Source: Pyrinomonadaceae bacterium
Lineage (GTDB): Bacteria; Acidobacteriota; Blastocatellia; Pyrinomonadales; Pyrinomonadaceae
NCBI GenBank assembly: GCA_014380365.1
Contig: JACMJZ010000026.1
Location: 1 to 64,000, forward strand
DNA: 64,000 bases
Reading direction: 5' to 3'
The position numbers and the translations under genes were made by a program. The notes under the pieces are model-generated. The model saw nothing but the letters and a program-made list of their open reading frames with translations. It made no database searches and was not told the DNA's origin. This document shows positions 26,827 to 34,563 of the stretch, piece by piece (the stretch's first letter is position 1; each line of letters opens with the position of its first letter).

Positions 26827-28047
26827 TTATGGTTGCGAGGGTTTGGGGGCCTCGTTCTTCTTGAGTTTTGGAGCGTCCTGTTTCTCAGCAGGTTTCGACT
26901 CGATGCCGTCAGGATTTGTTGGTTCGTCAGGCGTCGGCACACGGCGCTTCAGCGTCGGTCTTCCCGGCGGTTCGTCGTCGGCTCCGGGCAGCGCACCCGC
27001 GATGGAGGCTCTTGAGTTGGAAAGTCTCAGTAACCGCGACTTAACCCGTTGAAACTCCGAAGTGCTAATCACATATTCCTCATGCTCGGGGAACCTGGCG
27101 GCCAACGCGAGAGCGGCAGCACGCCTGTCCGGTGGAGCTGGGTGGGAAGCAAAAGCCCTGGCAATCAGACCGGGCTTCTTCTTGTTTTTTGCCTCTAGTT
27201 TTTCGAACATCGTAGACATCGCGCTCGGATCGTAACCAGCGGCGTACATGTATTGAACGCCGAGTTTGTCCGCTTCGCTTTCCGCGCTGCGGCTGAATTT
27301 CATGAAGGCTCCCAACAAGCCAAGTCCGGCGGTGTTCTGATAAATCATTCCGGGGATGCCGCCGAGAAAAATGGACGTGCCCATCGCGAGGTATTCCAGC
27401 AGGGAACCTTTGGTTTGATTCTCAACTGAATGGCGAGCGGCCACGTGAGCAATCTCATGAGCCATCACGCCGGCTACCTCAGCTTCGTTGTCCGCCGCCA
27501 GGAGCAATCCCTTGTTCACATAGAAAAAGCCACCGGGCAGGGCAAACGCGTTGACCTCATCTGAGTCGATCACCTTGATGGTGAAAGGAATTTTGGCGTC
27601 TGAGTGCAAAACAATATTCTGGCCAACGCGATTCACATACTCGGTAATTATCGGATCGTCTACAAATTTCGCCTGCCGATCCACTTCGGCCGCCAGTTCG
27701 CGTCCAATCTTCACTTCCTTCTCGGTCGAGCCGCTCATCTTGGCGATGATGCCTTTGTTGATGTTGCGCTTGCCGATCATGTTCGGATCTTCGTTCACCG
27801 AAAGCGGCTTATTCGAGCTGACCACCGGAGCGGGGCTCGACTGCTTGGAGTCTTTTTTGCTGTCGGCTTTGGTTTGGGACTTGGCGGCGGGTTGGGCTGG
27901 CGCTTGCGTAGGTGATGACGTTTGTGCCGGCGGCGCTTGAGTCGTTTGCGGCGGCGTCTGAGTGGATTGGGCGAGGCCCGCGACGGAACCTGCAAGCACC
28001 GAAGCCACGAGAACCAGCGCGGTGGTGATGCGGGAGAAGCTATTCAT
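26827..28047 (-). CDS. Secreted M48-family metalloprotease
   Basis: Zinc endopeptidase of the M48 (Ste24/HtpX/BepA-like) family, probably periplasmic and involved in envelope protein quality control. The track start (28266) adds a non-coding-like extension; ATG 28047 has a GGAGG ribosome site 9 bases upstream and gives a clear signal peptide (MNSFSRITTALVLVASVLAG). A Pro/Gln/Ala-rich linker leads to the catalytic domain: HEIAH zinc motif in VAGVMAHEIAHVAARH and the third-ligand helix SRSAESEADKLGVQYM. The C-terminal region ends in a Pro/Lys-rich tail. A terminator follows. Confidence 0.92.
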   Translation of the reverse strand: MNSFSRITTALVLVASVLAGSVAGLAQSTQTPPQTTQAPPAQTSSPTQAPAQPAAKSQTKADSKKDSKQSSPAPVVSSNKPLSVNEDPNMIGKRNINKGIIAKMSGSTEKEVKIGRELAAEVDRQAKFVDDPIITEYVNRVGQNIVLHSDAKIPFTIKVIDSDEVNAFALPGGFFYVNKGLLLAADNEAEVAGVMAHEIAHVAARHSVENQTKGSLLEYLAMGTSIFLGGIPGMIYQNTAGLGLLGAFMKFSRSAESEADKLGVQYMYAAGYDPSAMSTMFEKLEAKNKKKPGLIARAFASHPAPPDRRAAALALAARFPEHEEYVISTSEFQRVKSRLLRLSNSRASIAGALPGADDEPPGRPTLKRRVPTPDEPTNPDGIESKPAEKQDAPKLKKNEAPKPSQP

Positions 28048-28519
28048 GTTGAAAAACCTCCAGGTACTTCGAACGATGTTGGCGGAAGAACTCTCCCAGA
28101 AAGTCTTTGCCAAACTAAGAATTGTGGTTTTGCACCGACGAAAACTTGAATCGGAGTAGCCCCGTAAGTCTAATATTGACAGGAGCCATTTTTCGCTATT
28201 TTCAAACGTGCAGTCTATGATGCCCACGAATACCCGCATGGTTGTCGCGGGTCTGGTGCTACTCAAACGACTAAAAACGCTTTTTCGGGAGCAATACGCG
28301 TTAAGCTTTTGAAATGGGGAAGCAACGGCATTATAGCCGAACGCACACCCAGGAACCTAAGAACTTATCGCGGAGCGACTGGTTGCTAGTTTCGGCTTTG
28401 CGATCTTTGCGGTTTCCGCTTTCTAACGCAAAGTGCGCGAAGGTTGCGCAAAGAATCGCAAGGGACGTAACAGTCTCTCCCGCACCTGCCAGTATCGCGC
28501 AGAGTCCCGCAGGGGCTAT
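28048..28519. other. Divergent intergenic region with a CTTTGCG-family repeat
   Basis: This 472-base gap lies between two divergent genes. Its 3' part holds the word-type inverted repeat at 28395-28463. The rest should include both promoters, but no clear -35/-10 pair could be chosen by eye. Confidence 0.4.
28395..28463. repeat. Word-type inverted repeat (CTTTGCG family, copy 2)
   Basis: Left arm GGCTTTGCGATCTTTGCGGT; right arm text ACGCAAAGTGCGCGAAGG and GCGCAAAGAATCGCAAG. It lies upstream of the DUF2520 gene. Confidence 0.85.
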
Positions 28520-29479
28520 ATGGCAAAAAAACTATCCGCCAGGAACAAGCCTAGTGTTTCCATTATCGGTATCGGTCGGGTAGGCCAGGCCCTGGCCAAT
28601 GCCCTCCAGTCCGTCGGCTACCCAGTTGTGGCTTTAGTCTTTCGCGACTCGGCGCAAGCGAAAAGGGCCCGCAAACTCTTCTCTAAGAGCACGTTTCCAG
28701 ACACCTTGCTATTGGCTTCTGATCAACTCGAGAGCCTGCCGGCAAGCGACTTACTACTGATTACGACTCCCGACGATGCCATCGAAGAGATGGCCGAAAA
28801 GGTTGCCGCCCTCCCCAATGGCGGACGGCCTAATGGCAAACCTAATGGCAAACAAAGCGCGGTACTTCATACAAGCGGCGCGCTCTCGTCTGACGCCCTG
28901 GCGCCGCTGAGCAAGGTCGGATTTTCAGTCGGTTCGATTCATCCCCTCGTGGCGATAGATCCCGCTGAGGGGGCGGCCGCTTTGCGCGGAGCGTTCTATT
29001 GCATCGAAGGGCGCAAGCTCGCCGCGTCATTTGCGAAGTCGATTGCCCTCGACCTGGGCGGCACGCCGATCCGCATCAAGACGGCAAACAAGGCGCTTTA
29101 CCACGCCGCGGCTGTGATGGCTTCGCCGCACGTGGTCGCTCTTTTCGATCTTGCGGTGAAACTGATGGTGATGAGCGGCGTGGAGTGGTCCGACGCGCGA
29201 AAGATGTTGTTGCCACTCGTGGATAGCACCGTGAAAAACCTGCGTGCCCGCGCGCCATCATCCGCCTTGACGGGAACGTTCGCACGTGGAGACATCGGCA
29301 CCGTAGAACGCCACTTGAAAGCGCTGTCGCAGGGCAGCCCCGGCGACGCACTCGAAGTCTACAAACTCCTTGGCCTCCGCTCGCTGCAACTCGCGAAAGA
29401 GAACGGTCTTGATCCCGCGAAGGTCAAGCAGATAACAAAACTCCTGAAGAGCAAACCGAAGAAACCGGCAAAGCCTTAG
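28520..29479 (+). CDS. Rossmann-fold plus DUF2520 domain protein
   Basis: Predicted NAD(P)-dependent oxidoreductase-like protein of unknown substrate. The track opens at 28433 inside a repeat; ATG 28520 with an AGGGG ribosome site gives the expected start just before the dinucleotide-binding fold (VSIIGIGRVGQALANAL). The N-terminal Rossmann domain (about 8-140) is like ketopantoate reductase/F420-dependent oxidoreductase families. The C-terminal DUF2520 domain (about 150-285) includes the typical YHAAAVMASPHVVALFDLA. A duplicated NGKPNGK stretch marks the hinge. At 319 residues it is slightly longer than typical. Confidence 0.85.
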   Translation: MAKKLSARNKPSVSIIGIGRVGQALANALQSVGYPVVALVFRDSAQAKRARKLFSKSTFPDTLLLASDQLESLPASDLLLITTPDDAIEEMAEKVAALPNGGRPNGKPNGKQSAVLHTSGALSSDALAPLSKVGFSVGSIHPLVAIDPAEGAAALRGAFYCIEGRKLAASFAKSIALDLGGTPIRIKTANKALYHAAAVMASPHVVALFDLAVKLMVMSGVEWSDARKMLLPLVDSTVKNLRARAPSSALTGTFARGDIGTVERHLKALSQGSPGDALEVYKLLGLRSLQLAKENGLDPAKVKQITKLLKSKPKKPAKP

Positions 29480-29543
29480 GCAAGCTATTTGCTGTTTGAG
29501 TACTGGGGTAATTATGTGGTGCTACCGGGCGAGTTGCGATGAG

Positions 29544-29618
29544 GGGCACTAGCCCGACCGTTAGGGAGGGCTCAGTCCTGCACCTTGGAGCCCTACCTGA
29601 CGGTCGGGCTAATGCCCC
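29544..29618. repeat. Hairpin repeat (AGCCCGACCGTTAGGGAGGGCTC family, copy 1)
   Basis: CACTAGCCCGACCGTTAGGG plus AGGGCTC pairs with GAGCCCTACCTGACGGTCGG plus GCTAATG across a 15-base loop. Two other copies are at 61850-61927 and 62391-62521; each lies beside a gene end. Confidence 0.9.
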
Positions 29619-29689
29619 GGAGATTGGCATCACACTTTTGCCCCATTACCGCTGTTTGCTCCTCATTCGCCAAGCCCGCTGGCTCCCGC

Positions 29690-29695
29690 TATACT
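29690..29695 (+). promoter_or_regulatory. Possible -10 element for the HhH lipoprotein gene
   Basis: TATACT lies 46 bases before the ATG at 29741. No good -35 is seen at the right distance. Confidence 0.3.
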
Positions 29696-29740
29696 TTCGT
29701 CGACGCCCCTTCCAATAATTCACTTCAACAGGAGAAACCG

Positions 29741-30310
29741 ATGTTTCCACGAAAGATGTTTTCTGGATTTGCTCCGCTGTCTTTTGCGCTGCTGCTCATG
29801 TTTGTTCTTAGTGCATGTACTTCGGGCGGCGACAATCGCTCAACTAACGTGACGAACGCCAATGCCGCCTCAAGTCAGAGCGCGGCAACCACGCCCGCCG
29901 CCACCACCAACGCCACCAACGCCAGCAGCGCTCCCAAAGCGAAGCTCAATATCAACACGGCTTCGAAAGAGGAGTTTCTGGCAAGTATTCCCAACTTCGG
30001 AAATCGCATGGCGCACGAATTCGATGAGTATCGGCCTTATAAAAGTATCCAGCAGTTTCGCAAAGAGATTGGTAAGTACGTGGACCAGAACCAGGTCGCC
30101 GAGTATGAAAAGTTTATCTTCGTACCGATTGACGAGAATCAAAGCGACGCGCTCACGCTGCAACAAATTCCCGGCCTCGATGCCAACGAAGCTCAGACGT
30201 TGATTGCCGGCCGGCCCTACGCGTCGCGTGACGCCTTCCTAGCGAAGCTCGGCGAGAAAGTTTCGCCTGAAGAGTTGGCGGTCGCCAAAACTTACCTGGC
30301 CCAACAATGA
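29741..30310 (+). CDS. Lipoprotein with two helix-hairpin-helix (ComEA-like) domains
   Basis: The ATG at 29741 follows an AGGAG ribosome site and begins a lipoprotein signal (MFPRKMFSGFAPLSFALLL, then VLSAC as lipobox); the longer track ORF is not supported. A Ser/Thr/Ala/Asn-rich linker leads to a ComEA-type HhH motif, LNINTASKEEFLASIPNFG, and a second HhH-like unit, LTLQQIPGLDANEAQTLIAG. HhH units usually bind DNA; in ComEA they bind incoming DNA during competence. Surface DNA binding is therefore plausible, though small HhH lipoproteins of this kind are largely uncharacterised. Confidence 0.8.
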   Translation: MFPRKMFSGFAPLSFALLLMFVLSACTSGGDNRSTNVTNANAASSQSAATTPAATTNATNASSAPKAKLNINTASKEEFLASIPNFGNRMAHEFDEYRPYKSIQQFRKEIGKYVDQNQVAEYEKFIFVPIDENQSDALTLQQIPGLDANEAQTLIAGRPYASRDAFLAKLGEKVSPEELAVAKTYLAQQ

Positions 30311-30319
30311 AAGTCCCAA

Positions 30320-30490
30320 ATTTAACGCCGAAGGCGTCGGCTAATTCCAGCCCAGGGTTTGCTTTGAAACCCTGGGAATAAGGTTCATGTTTGTTTTGGC
30401 GCAACTCTGAAGGAGTTGCAACAGGTTTGCGGTTACCGCGGCGCGACCCCTTCGGCGGAACGGAAGGTTCAACCGCCGGCGGAGCGAAGG
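30320..30490. repeat. Cluster of short palindromes (GAAGGCG type)
   Basis: Contains AACGCCGAAGGCGTCGG, CCAGGGTTTGCTTTGAAACCCTGG, GCAACTCTGAAGGAGTTGC and CCGCCGGCGG-type hairpins in series, similar to those at 26577-26750 and 30960-31400. Confidence 0.6.
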
Positions 30491-30499
30491 TTTCAAACT

Positions 30500-30952
30500 A
30501 TGAGCGCAGCAGAAGTTCCAACCACGGTCGCGGCGGAAGTGTTGAGACGTCTGCGCCGGTTCCTTTTAGTGCTTGCCCTTTTTCTTTTTGGCGGAGCGCT
30601 CGTTGAACTCTGGCTCGTTGGTCACACCAAGGACCTGATTCAGTTGCTCGCCTTTGCCTTAGCCGGCGCGGGAGCTTTGGCGGTGTTGGTTGTGGTGTTT
30701 CGTTTAAACTCCGCCACTGTACGCATCCTGCGCGTGTGCATGCTCGTGATTGCGCTTGGGAGTCTCTTTGGGATGTACGAACACTTTACCGGCAACGTCG
30801 CCTTTGCTCGCGAGATCCAACCAAATTCTGCGGCGGCCCAACTCTTTTGGCGCGGCTTGCAGGGCGGTAACCCTCTGCTCGCCCCCGGCGTCCTCGCCGT
30901 CGCCGCAGTGTTAGCACTAAGCGCAACCTATCGATACCGAGTCACGACTTAG
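30500..30952 (+). CDS. Small four-helix membrane protein, unknown
   Basis: Start chosen at ATG 30500, since the 28 upstream residues of the track ORF come from the palindrome cluster. The 150-residue product has four hydrophobic segments (about 21-40, 50-68, 80-97, 125-142) and little else: FLLVLALFLFGGALVELWLV, LLAFALAGAGALAVLVVVF and LAPGVLAVAAVLALSATY. Function unknown. It follows the HhH lipoprotein by about 190 bases of palindromic DNA and is probably transcribed separately. Confidence 0.65.
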   Translation: MSAAEVPTTVAAEVLRRLRRFLLVLALFLFGGALVELWLVGHTKDLIQLLAFALAGAGALAVLVVVFRLNSATVRILRVCMLVIALGSLFGMYEHFTGNVAFAREIQPNSAAAQLFWRGLQGGNPLLAPGVLAVAAVLALSATYRYRVTT

Positions 30953-31531
30953 AGTTAAGTGGTTTGGTGTCAAAGTCCTGGACTTCGTTCACTACGCGGC
31001 TTGCCGCGCACAGTGCGGAAACCCTATGGCTTTTCGATCAGCCACCCGTCCCTAATCTTTCCTGAGGCTCAGTCTCAGGAAATGGGTTTCTATTGACCCG
31101 GCATCGGTAGGGCAAGCCTTACCGCACTGTGCGGCGGCAAGCCGCAAGCGCGTGTTGATAATTAGCGCGGCTCTAAGCGCGCCAACGGCGCGAAATATAA
31201 TAGCCAGGGGCAACCGCGTTTCGCGCGCTACCCCTGGATCAAGAATCCCCCTGAACACTTTTCGCGCTGAAGGCGCGAAAGGAATCTCACATTCCGCGCC
31301 TTCAGCGCTCCAATAGAAGTTCTCGCATTGGTTCCTGCGCCGTTGGCCAGGGCGGGATCCCCAGCCGAGCATCTCGGTTGGGGTGCGAGACTATTACATC
31401 TCGCGCCTTTGGAGCTTCAGACTAACCGCGCTTTCCCCTCGATTCTCGTCCTTTTGGCTGGTATCCTCTAGCTAGATCATAGACATTAATCTGTTTGAAA
31501 CCAGAAACGTGTTTGAACGGCCGGCTTAGTT
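30953..31531. other. Intergenic region packed with palindromes
   Basis: These 579 bases hold no supported gene. Visible hairpins are TTCCTGAGGCTCAGTCTCAGGAA (about 31060-31082), a long-range pair CGGCTTGCCGCGCACAGTGCGG with CCGCACTGTGCGGCGGCAAGCCG (about 30996-31144), GCGCGCCAACGGCGCG (about 31175) and GCGCTGAAGGCGCGAAAGGA with CGCGCCTTCAGCGC (about 31264-31308). They belong to the palindrome type also seen near 26.6, 30.4 and 33.2 kb. ORF 31052-31372 is an artefact of this region. Confidence 0.6.
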
Positions 31532-32563
31532 ATGAAACCCGAAGAGCTCGCTGCATACAAGAAGGTAACTGAGGAGTTAACCAGTCGCGAATGGCTTGGT
31601 CGGCGGCTTGCCGAAGAACAGGTGAAGGCCGACTCAAGTGTGAATAGACTGATCGCAGCCAGCATGACCAAAGAACAGGTGAAGGCCGACTCAAGCGTGA
31701 ATAGACTGATAGCAGCGAGCATGACGGGAATCCGTGAACGCGCCGCAGTAAGCGCTGTTGCGGGAATGGCTAGACACCTGGGTGCGTACGACAATTGGAC
31801 TCAAGCATTTGAGGTCCAAGCCAGAAGCCAAGTTGAAGAATTGGTTCGTAAGATGACCGTGTCAGCCTTTAACGCTGAGCGGTTTACTGCTAGGTATGCG
31901 GTAACAGAGCAGATTCGATCTCTCGCCCAAATCAGGAGAGGGATTGATGCATCCATAATCGCCAATCTTGGGAGAGCAAGTCCGCCTGAAAGCGTATTGT
32001 CACTGTCTGCCGTTCTCGAAGAGCGCCTTCGAACGCTTGAACAATTCCATTCGGTTTTTGCGCAAACGATGGCGCAAACGCTTAAGACTGCATTCGAGGG
32101 ATTAGAGGAACGCAACAAAGAGTCTCTAGCCAAACTTGAAGAATCAATCGACAACAAGATTGAAGCGTTACCCCTAAGGATGCGCGAGTCTGTTTTGGTC
32201 AGAGTCGTAAATGCGCTTATAGCTCTTGTAACGATAGCTGGCGTCGTAATAGCTTTCGCTCAATTTCTGGATTCAAAAGAACAGTCAAAGCTGCTTACTG
32301 CGTTTATGATGGAAGCAACCAAGACGTTGCAAGAGATAGCGACTAACACCGCAAAGCAACCAGACTCGTACTACGAGGCGAAGAGAGGCGTCAAACTTAA
32401 ACTGAGACCGGATAATCGGAGTACTACGCTAGCAACGATACCGCGAGGTGACGAAGTTCTCTTGATTAGCAAAAAGCACAAGTGGATTTTTGTAGCATAT
32501 ACAAATGACTCAGGCACGATATGGGGGTGGGTGAATAAGAAGTACCTTAAGAAATCCAACTAG
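31532..32563 (+). CDS. Membrane protein with internal tandem repeat and C-terminal SH3-like domain
   Basis: Function unknown. The N-terminal cytoplasmic region begins with helices and a perfect-looking 19-residue duplication (EQVKADSSVNRLIAASMT twice), continues as a coiled-coil-like helical region to about 215, and reaches a single membrane helix (about 225-245, VVNALIALVTIAGVVIAFAQF). The last about 70 residues look like a bacterial SH3 domain (GVKLKLRPDNRSTTLATIPR, then WIFVAYTNDSGTIWGWVNKK), which in exported proteins often binds peptidoglycan. Lower GC and no obvious operon partner suggest accessory DNA. Confidence 0.65.
   Translation: MKPEELAAYKKVTEELTSREWLGRRLAEEQVKADSSVNRLIAASMTKEQVKADSSVNRLIAASMTGIRERAAVSAVAGMARHLGAYDNWTQAFEVQARSQVEELVRKMTVSAFNAERFTARYAVTEQIRSLAQIRRGIDASIIANLGRASPPESVLSLSAVLEERLRTLEQFHSVFAQTMAQTLKTAFEGLEERNKESLAKLEESIDNKIEALPLRMRESVLVRVVNALIALVTIAGVVIAFAQFLDSKEQSKLLTAFMMEATKTLQEIATNTAKQPDSYYEAKRGVKLKLRPDNRSTTLATIPRGDEVLLISKKHKWIFVAYTNDSGTIWGWVNKKYLKKSN
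31616..31729 (+). repeat. 57-bp tandem duplication within the SH3 gene
   Basis: Two adjacent 57-bp units (31616-31672, 31673-31729) differ by only a few bases, mainly silent, and each encodes a 19-residue unit starting EQVKADSSVNRLIAASMT. The similarity at DNA level implies a recent duplication. Confidence 0.92.
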
Positions 32564-32662
32564 CGGCGATGCAAGCCACTGCCTCCCAAATAATTTCTAA
32601 CGTCATTACGTGAGTAATTGGTAGGCATGTCTAACCTCTTGTGGATTATTCTTCCTGCAAGG

Positions 32663-33151
32663 CTAGTTGTCGTAGTCGAGGCCTTGGCCGGAGCCGAAGT
32701 AGCTTTCCATTTTGAGCATGAAGGCGTCGAGCTTGGCGCTGTTCTTTTCGACGTTGGCGTTGGTCTCGGTGAAGGCGGCGAAGAACCTCGGAAACATTTC
32801 CAGGATGCTCTGCGCTGATTTGTTGTGCGCCTCAATTGATTCCCAACCCTGCTTCATAGCTTCGTCGAAGGCCAGCATTTGCTTGCTCAACATCTCCATC
32901 AATTCACAGATCATTTCTGCGTTGGTCTGAAACCTTTTTTGGTTCTCTGCCAAATTCACTGCCAGAGCTATTTGCTCGTCGCTGAAGTCTTCCTGCACGC
33001 GCGTGAGTCTTTCTTCCAGATACGCTCGAAAGTCTTTGATGTTGTCGTTCAGCGCATCCAGGACACCACTGGTTAGTGTAAGACCGGTGACGAACTCCTG
33101 CCGGCTTTGATTGAGGTGATTGGCTAAGGACTGTAGTTGTTGTTCGTTCAT
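32663..33151 (-). CDS. Helical/coiled-coil protein, unknown
   Basis: A 162-residue, mostly alpha-helical protein with no signal peptide or membrane segment. The sequence is rich in Glu, Gln, Leu and Asn and has heptad-like runs (FRAYLEERLTRVQEDFSDEQ, ICELMEMLSKQMLAFDEAM, FTETNANVEKNSAKLDAFML), consistent with a coiled coil or helical bundle. It ends in a Gly/Asp/Tyr tail. Family not recognised. It is co-directional with the small gene at 33551, but 399 bases of palindromes separate them. Confidence 0.6.
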   Translation of the reverse strand: MNEQQLQSLANHLNQSRQEFVTGLTLTSGVLDALNDNIKDFRAYLEERLTRVQEDFSDEQIALAVNLAENQKRFQTNAEMICELMEMLSKQMLAFDEAMKQGWESIEAHNKSAQSILEMFPRFFAAFTETNANVEKNSAKLDAFMLKMESYFGSGQGLDYDN

Positions 33152-33184
33152 CTTGTTGCTCCATTCGTCGGATGATGTGAAGAA

Positions 33185-33415
33185 GAGTTTTGCAAAGTCC
33201 GCGTTAGCGGACGGTTGATAGTAGCCCAGCGATTAATCGCTGGGAACAAGGGAGGGAAGGAAATGAAGTCCGTGAAGCGGACGGCTGAACAAAGCGTCAT
33301 TGTCTCCGTTCAGCCGTCCGTTACACGGGCTGCTTTTTTTTCGTTTTCAAATCCCAGCAGTGAACTGCTGGGCTATTGTCATTCGTCCGCTTCGCGGACT
33401 GGTAGTCGTTAATGT
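33185..33415. repeat. Series of short palindromes plus a strong hairpin
   Basis: In order: GTCCGCGTTAGCGGAC, AGCCCAGCGATTAATCGCTGGG, GTCCGTGAAGCGGAC, GGACGGCTGAAC...GTTCAGCCGTCC, CCCAGCAGTGAACTGCTGGG and GTCCGCTTCGCGGAC. Outer and inner units repeat one another (GTCCGC...GCGGAC three times, CCCAGC...GCTGGG twice). A T8 tract follows at about 33334-33341. No gene is supported between 33152 and 33550. Confidence 0.75.
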
Positions 33416-33493
33416 TGCCGCACTTGTCTGCGCGTCATGATTGACTCCTGGCGGTGCGACTCCTCGATAACCGCACCGCCCCGAAGGAGCCGG

Positions 33494-33533
33494 AAGACAG
33501 AGGTCAGAGATCAGAAGTCAGAGATCAGAGACC
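33494..33533. repeat. Direct word repeat (TCAGAGATCAGAAG)
   Basis: Repeated TCAGAGATCAGA/TCAGAAG words, resembling one arm of the word-type inverted repeats; no complementary arm was found nearby. Confidence 0.6.
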
Positions 33534-33550
33534 ACTGGTTAGGTTAATGG

Positions 33551-33961
33551 TTAAGGTGTTGAAGAACCGGAGCCGGAAGTGCCGCCGGTGCCGGAGTCGC
33601 CGGTGCCGGAGGAGCCGCCGGACTTCTTAGTTTGTTTTTTGCGGTCGCTGGTGCGGGTGCCGCCCAGCATTTCATACTCGTTGCTGTCCGGGCCGTATTG
33701 CGCCTCGCCGGCAGAAAGAATGCGCCGGCTCAGATCGGCGGTTTCGGATTCCTCTCTGTTTACTTCGTTTTGCTCCTCATCAACTTCAGAGAGCATTGTG
33801 TTATAGCCATCGAGACGGTTGCTGAGCGATTCGATCTTCGCTGTGTAGATCTCTTCGGTCAGGTTAGCGCCGAGATTTGCTTTTGGATTGATTGCCTTGA
33901 GGCCGGCGAGCCGTATGCGGGCAGCTTCAAGAACAGCGGATTTGCGCTTTATTCGCGCCAT
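33551..33961 (-). CDS. Small helical protein with Gly/Ser-rich tail, unknown
   Basis: The ATG at 33961 is set by a strong ribosome site (AGGAGG, seven bases upstream), giving MARIKRKSAVLEAARIRLAG; the longer track start is rejected. Residues 1-about 85 are helical and coiled-coil-like (EEIYTAKIESLSNRLDGYNT, LSEVDEEQNEVNREESETAD), followed by a short GEAQYGPDSNEYEMLGGT element. The final about 35 residues are a Lys- then Gly/Ser/Thr-rich disordered tail. Family not recognised; GPDSxEYExxGG-type elements also occur in small proteins of unknown role in cyanobacteria and acidobacteria, so it may be conserved. Confidence 0.65.
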   Translation of the reverse strand: MARIKRKSAVLEAARIRLAGLKAINPKANLGANLTEEIYTAKIESLSNRLDGYNTMLSEVDEEQNEVNREESETADLSRRILSAGEAQYGPDSNEYEMLGGTRTSDRKKQTKKSGGSSGTGDSGTGGTSGSGSSTP

Positions 33962-34142
33962 AAGGGTACCTCCTGGAGGAAAGGCCTGAGCCAAAGGGTG
34001 GTGAAATCAGGCCGGGTTTGGAAGTTTCGAGGTCGCTGACGGAGGCAGTATATGCCGTTTACTCTGGAAATCAAGAGAATATGCGTTTTACCTCAATAAA
34101 TTGCCCTATTCCCGCGCTATAGACGGGTTCGTCTGAGGCGTT

Positions 34143-34373
34143 ATTGGGTACCCGAGAATGGAATTTGGGTGCCCCGGAATTGATTCTGAGTACCAAAGAA
34201 TGGATTTTGGGTACCCGGGAAGAGAGTTTGGGTACCCGGGAAAAGAGTTTGGGTTCCCCGGAATAGAGTTTGGGTAGTCGCAAAGAGAGTTTGGGTACCC
34301 GCGAAGAGAGTTTGGGTGCGCGCGAAGAGAGTTTGGGTACCCGCAAAGAGAGTTTGGGTAGTCGGGTATTAAT
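34143..34373. repeat. 21-bp minisatellite, about 11 units
   Basis: Eleven adjacent 21-base units with consensus close to TTTGGGTACCCGCGAAGAGA plus G. The right-hand units are nearly identical; the left-hand units are more diverged. The period is a multiple of three, so it reads as seven-residue repeats: ESLGTRE on the plus strand, and PKLSSRV-type in the minus-strand ORF 34071-34403. Other plus-strand frames are also largely open. I do not call a gene here. Confidence 0.92.
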
Positions 34374-34563
34374 TTTGTGAAGACAGAAACTACTTGCGAG
34401 CACCCAAGAGTAGTTTTCAGGGACAGCCGTCGAGCTTGCAGTGACGATTTGTTACGCCTTCGGCGTAACGGTCGAATGGAGTCCGATATCCCTTCGCTGG
34501 TCGCCGCGTCGGAGATTTGACGCGAACTGGCGGAGATCGCTTATGGATTCGTTCGCACTCTCC
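34374..34563. other. Intergenic, one palindrome
   Basis: Contains GTTACGCCTTCGGCGTAAC (about 34451-34469), just beyond the stop of the patatin gene; a possible transcript-end hairpin without a U-tract. Nothing else is seen. Confidence 0.4.

Noticed and set aside
28048-28266. N-terminal extension of the M48 protease ORF
   Set aside because: It would hide the signal peptide; GGAGG lies properly before ATG 28047.
31052-31372. 106-residue minus-strand ORF
   Set aside because: It is made of palindromic repeats with no protein-like pattern.
34143-34373. CRISPR array
   Set aside because: The 21-bp units are directly adjacent without unique spacers, and no cas gene is nearby.
34071-34403. ORF of 110 residues (minus) as a gene
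   Set aside because: It is the minus-strand reading of the minisatellite; other frames are equally open and no ribosome site was found.
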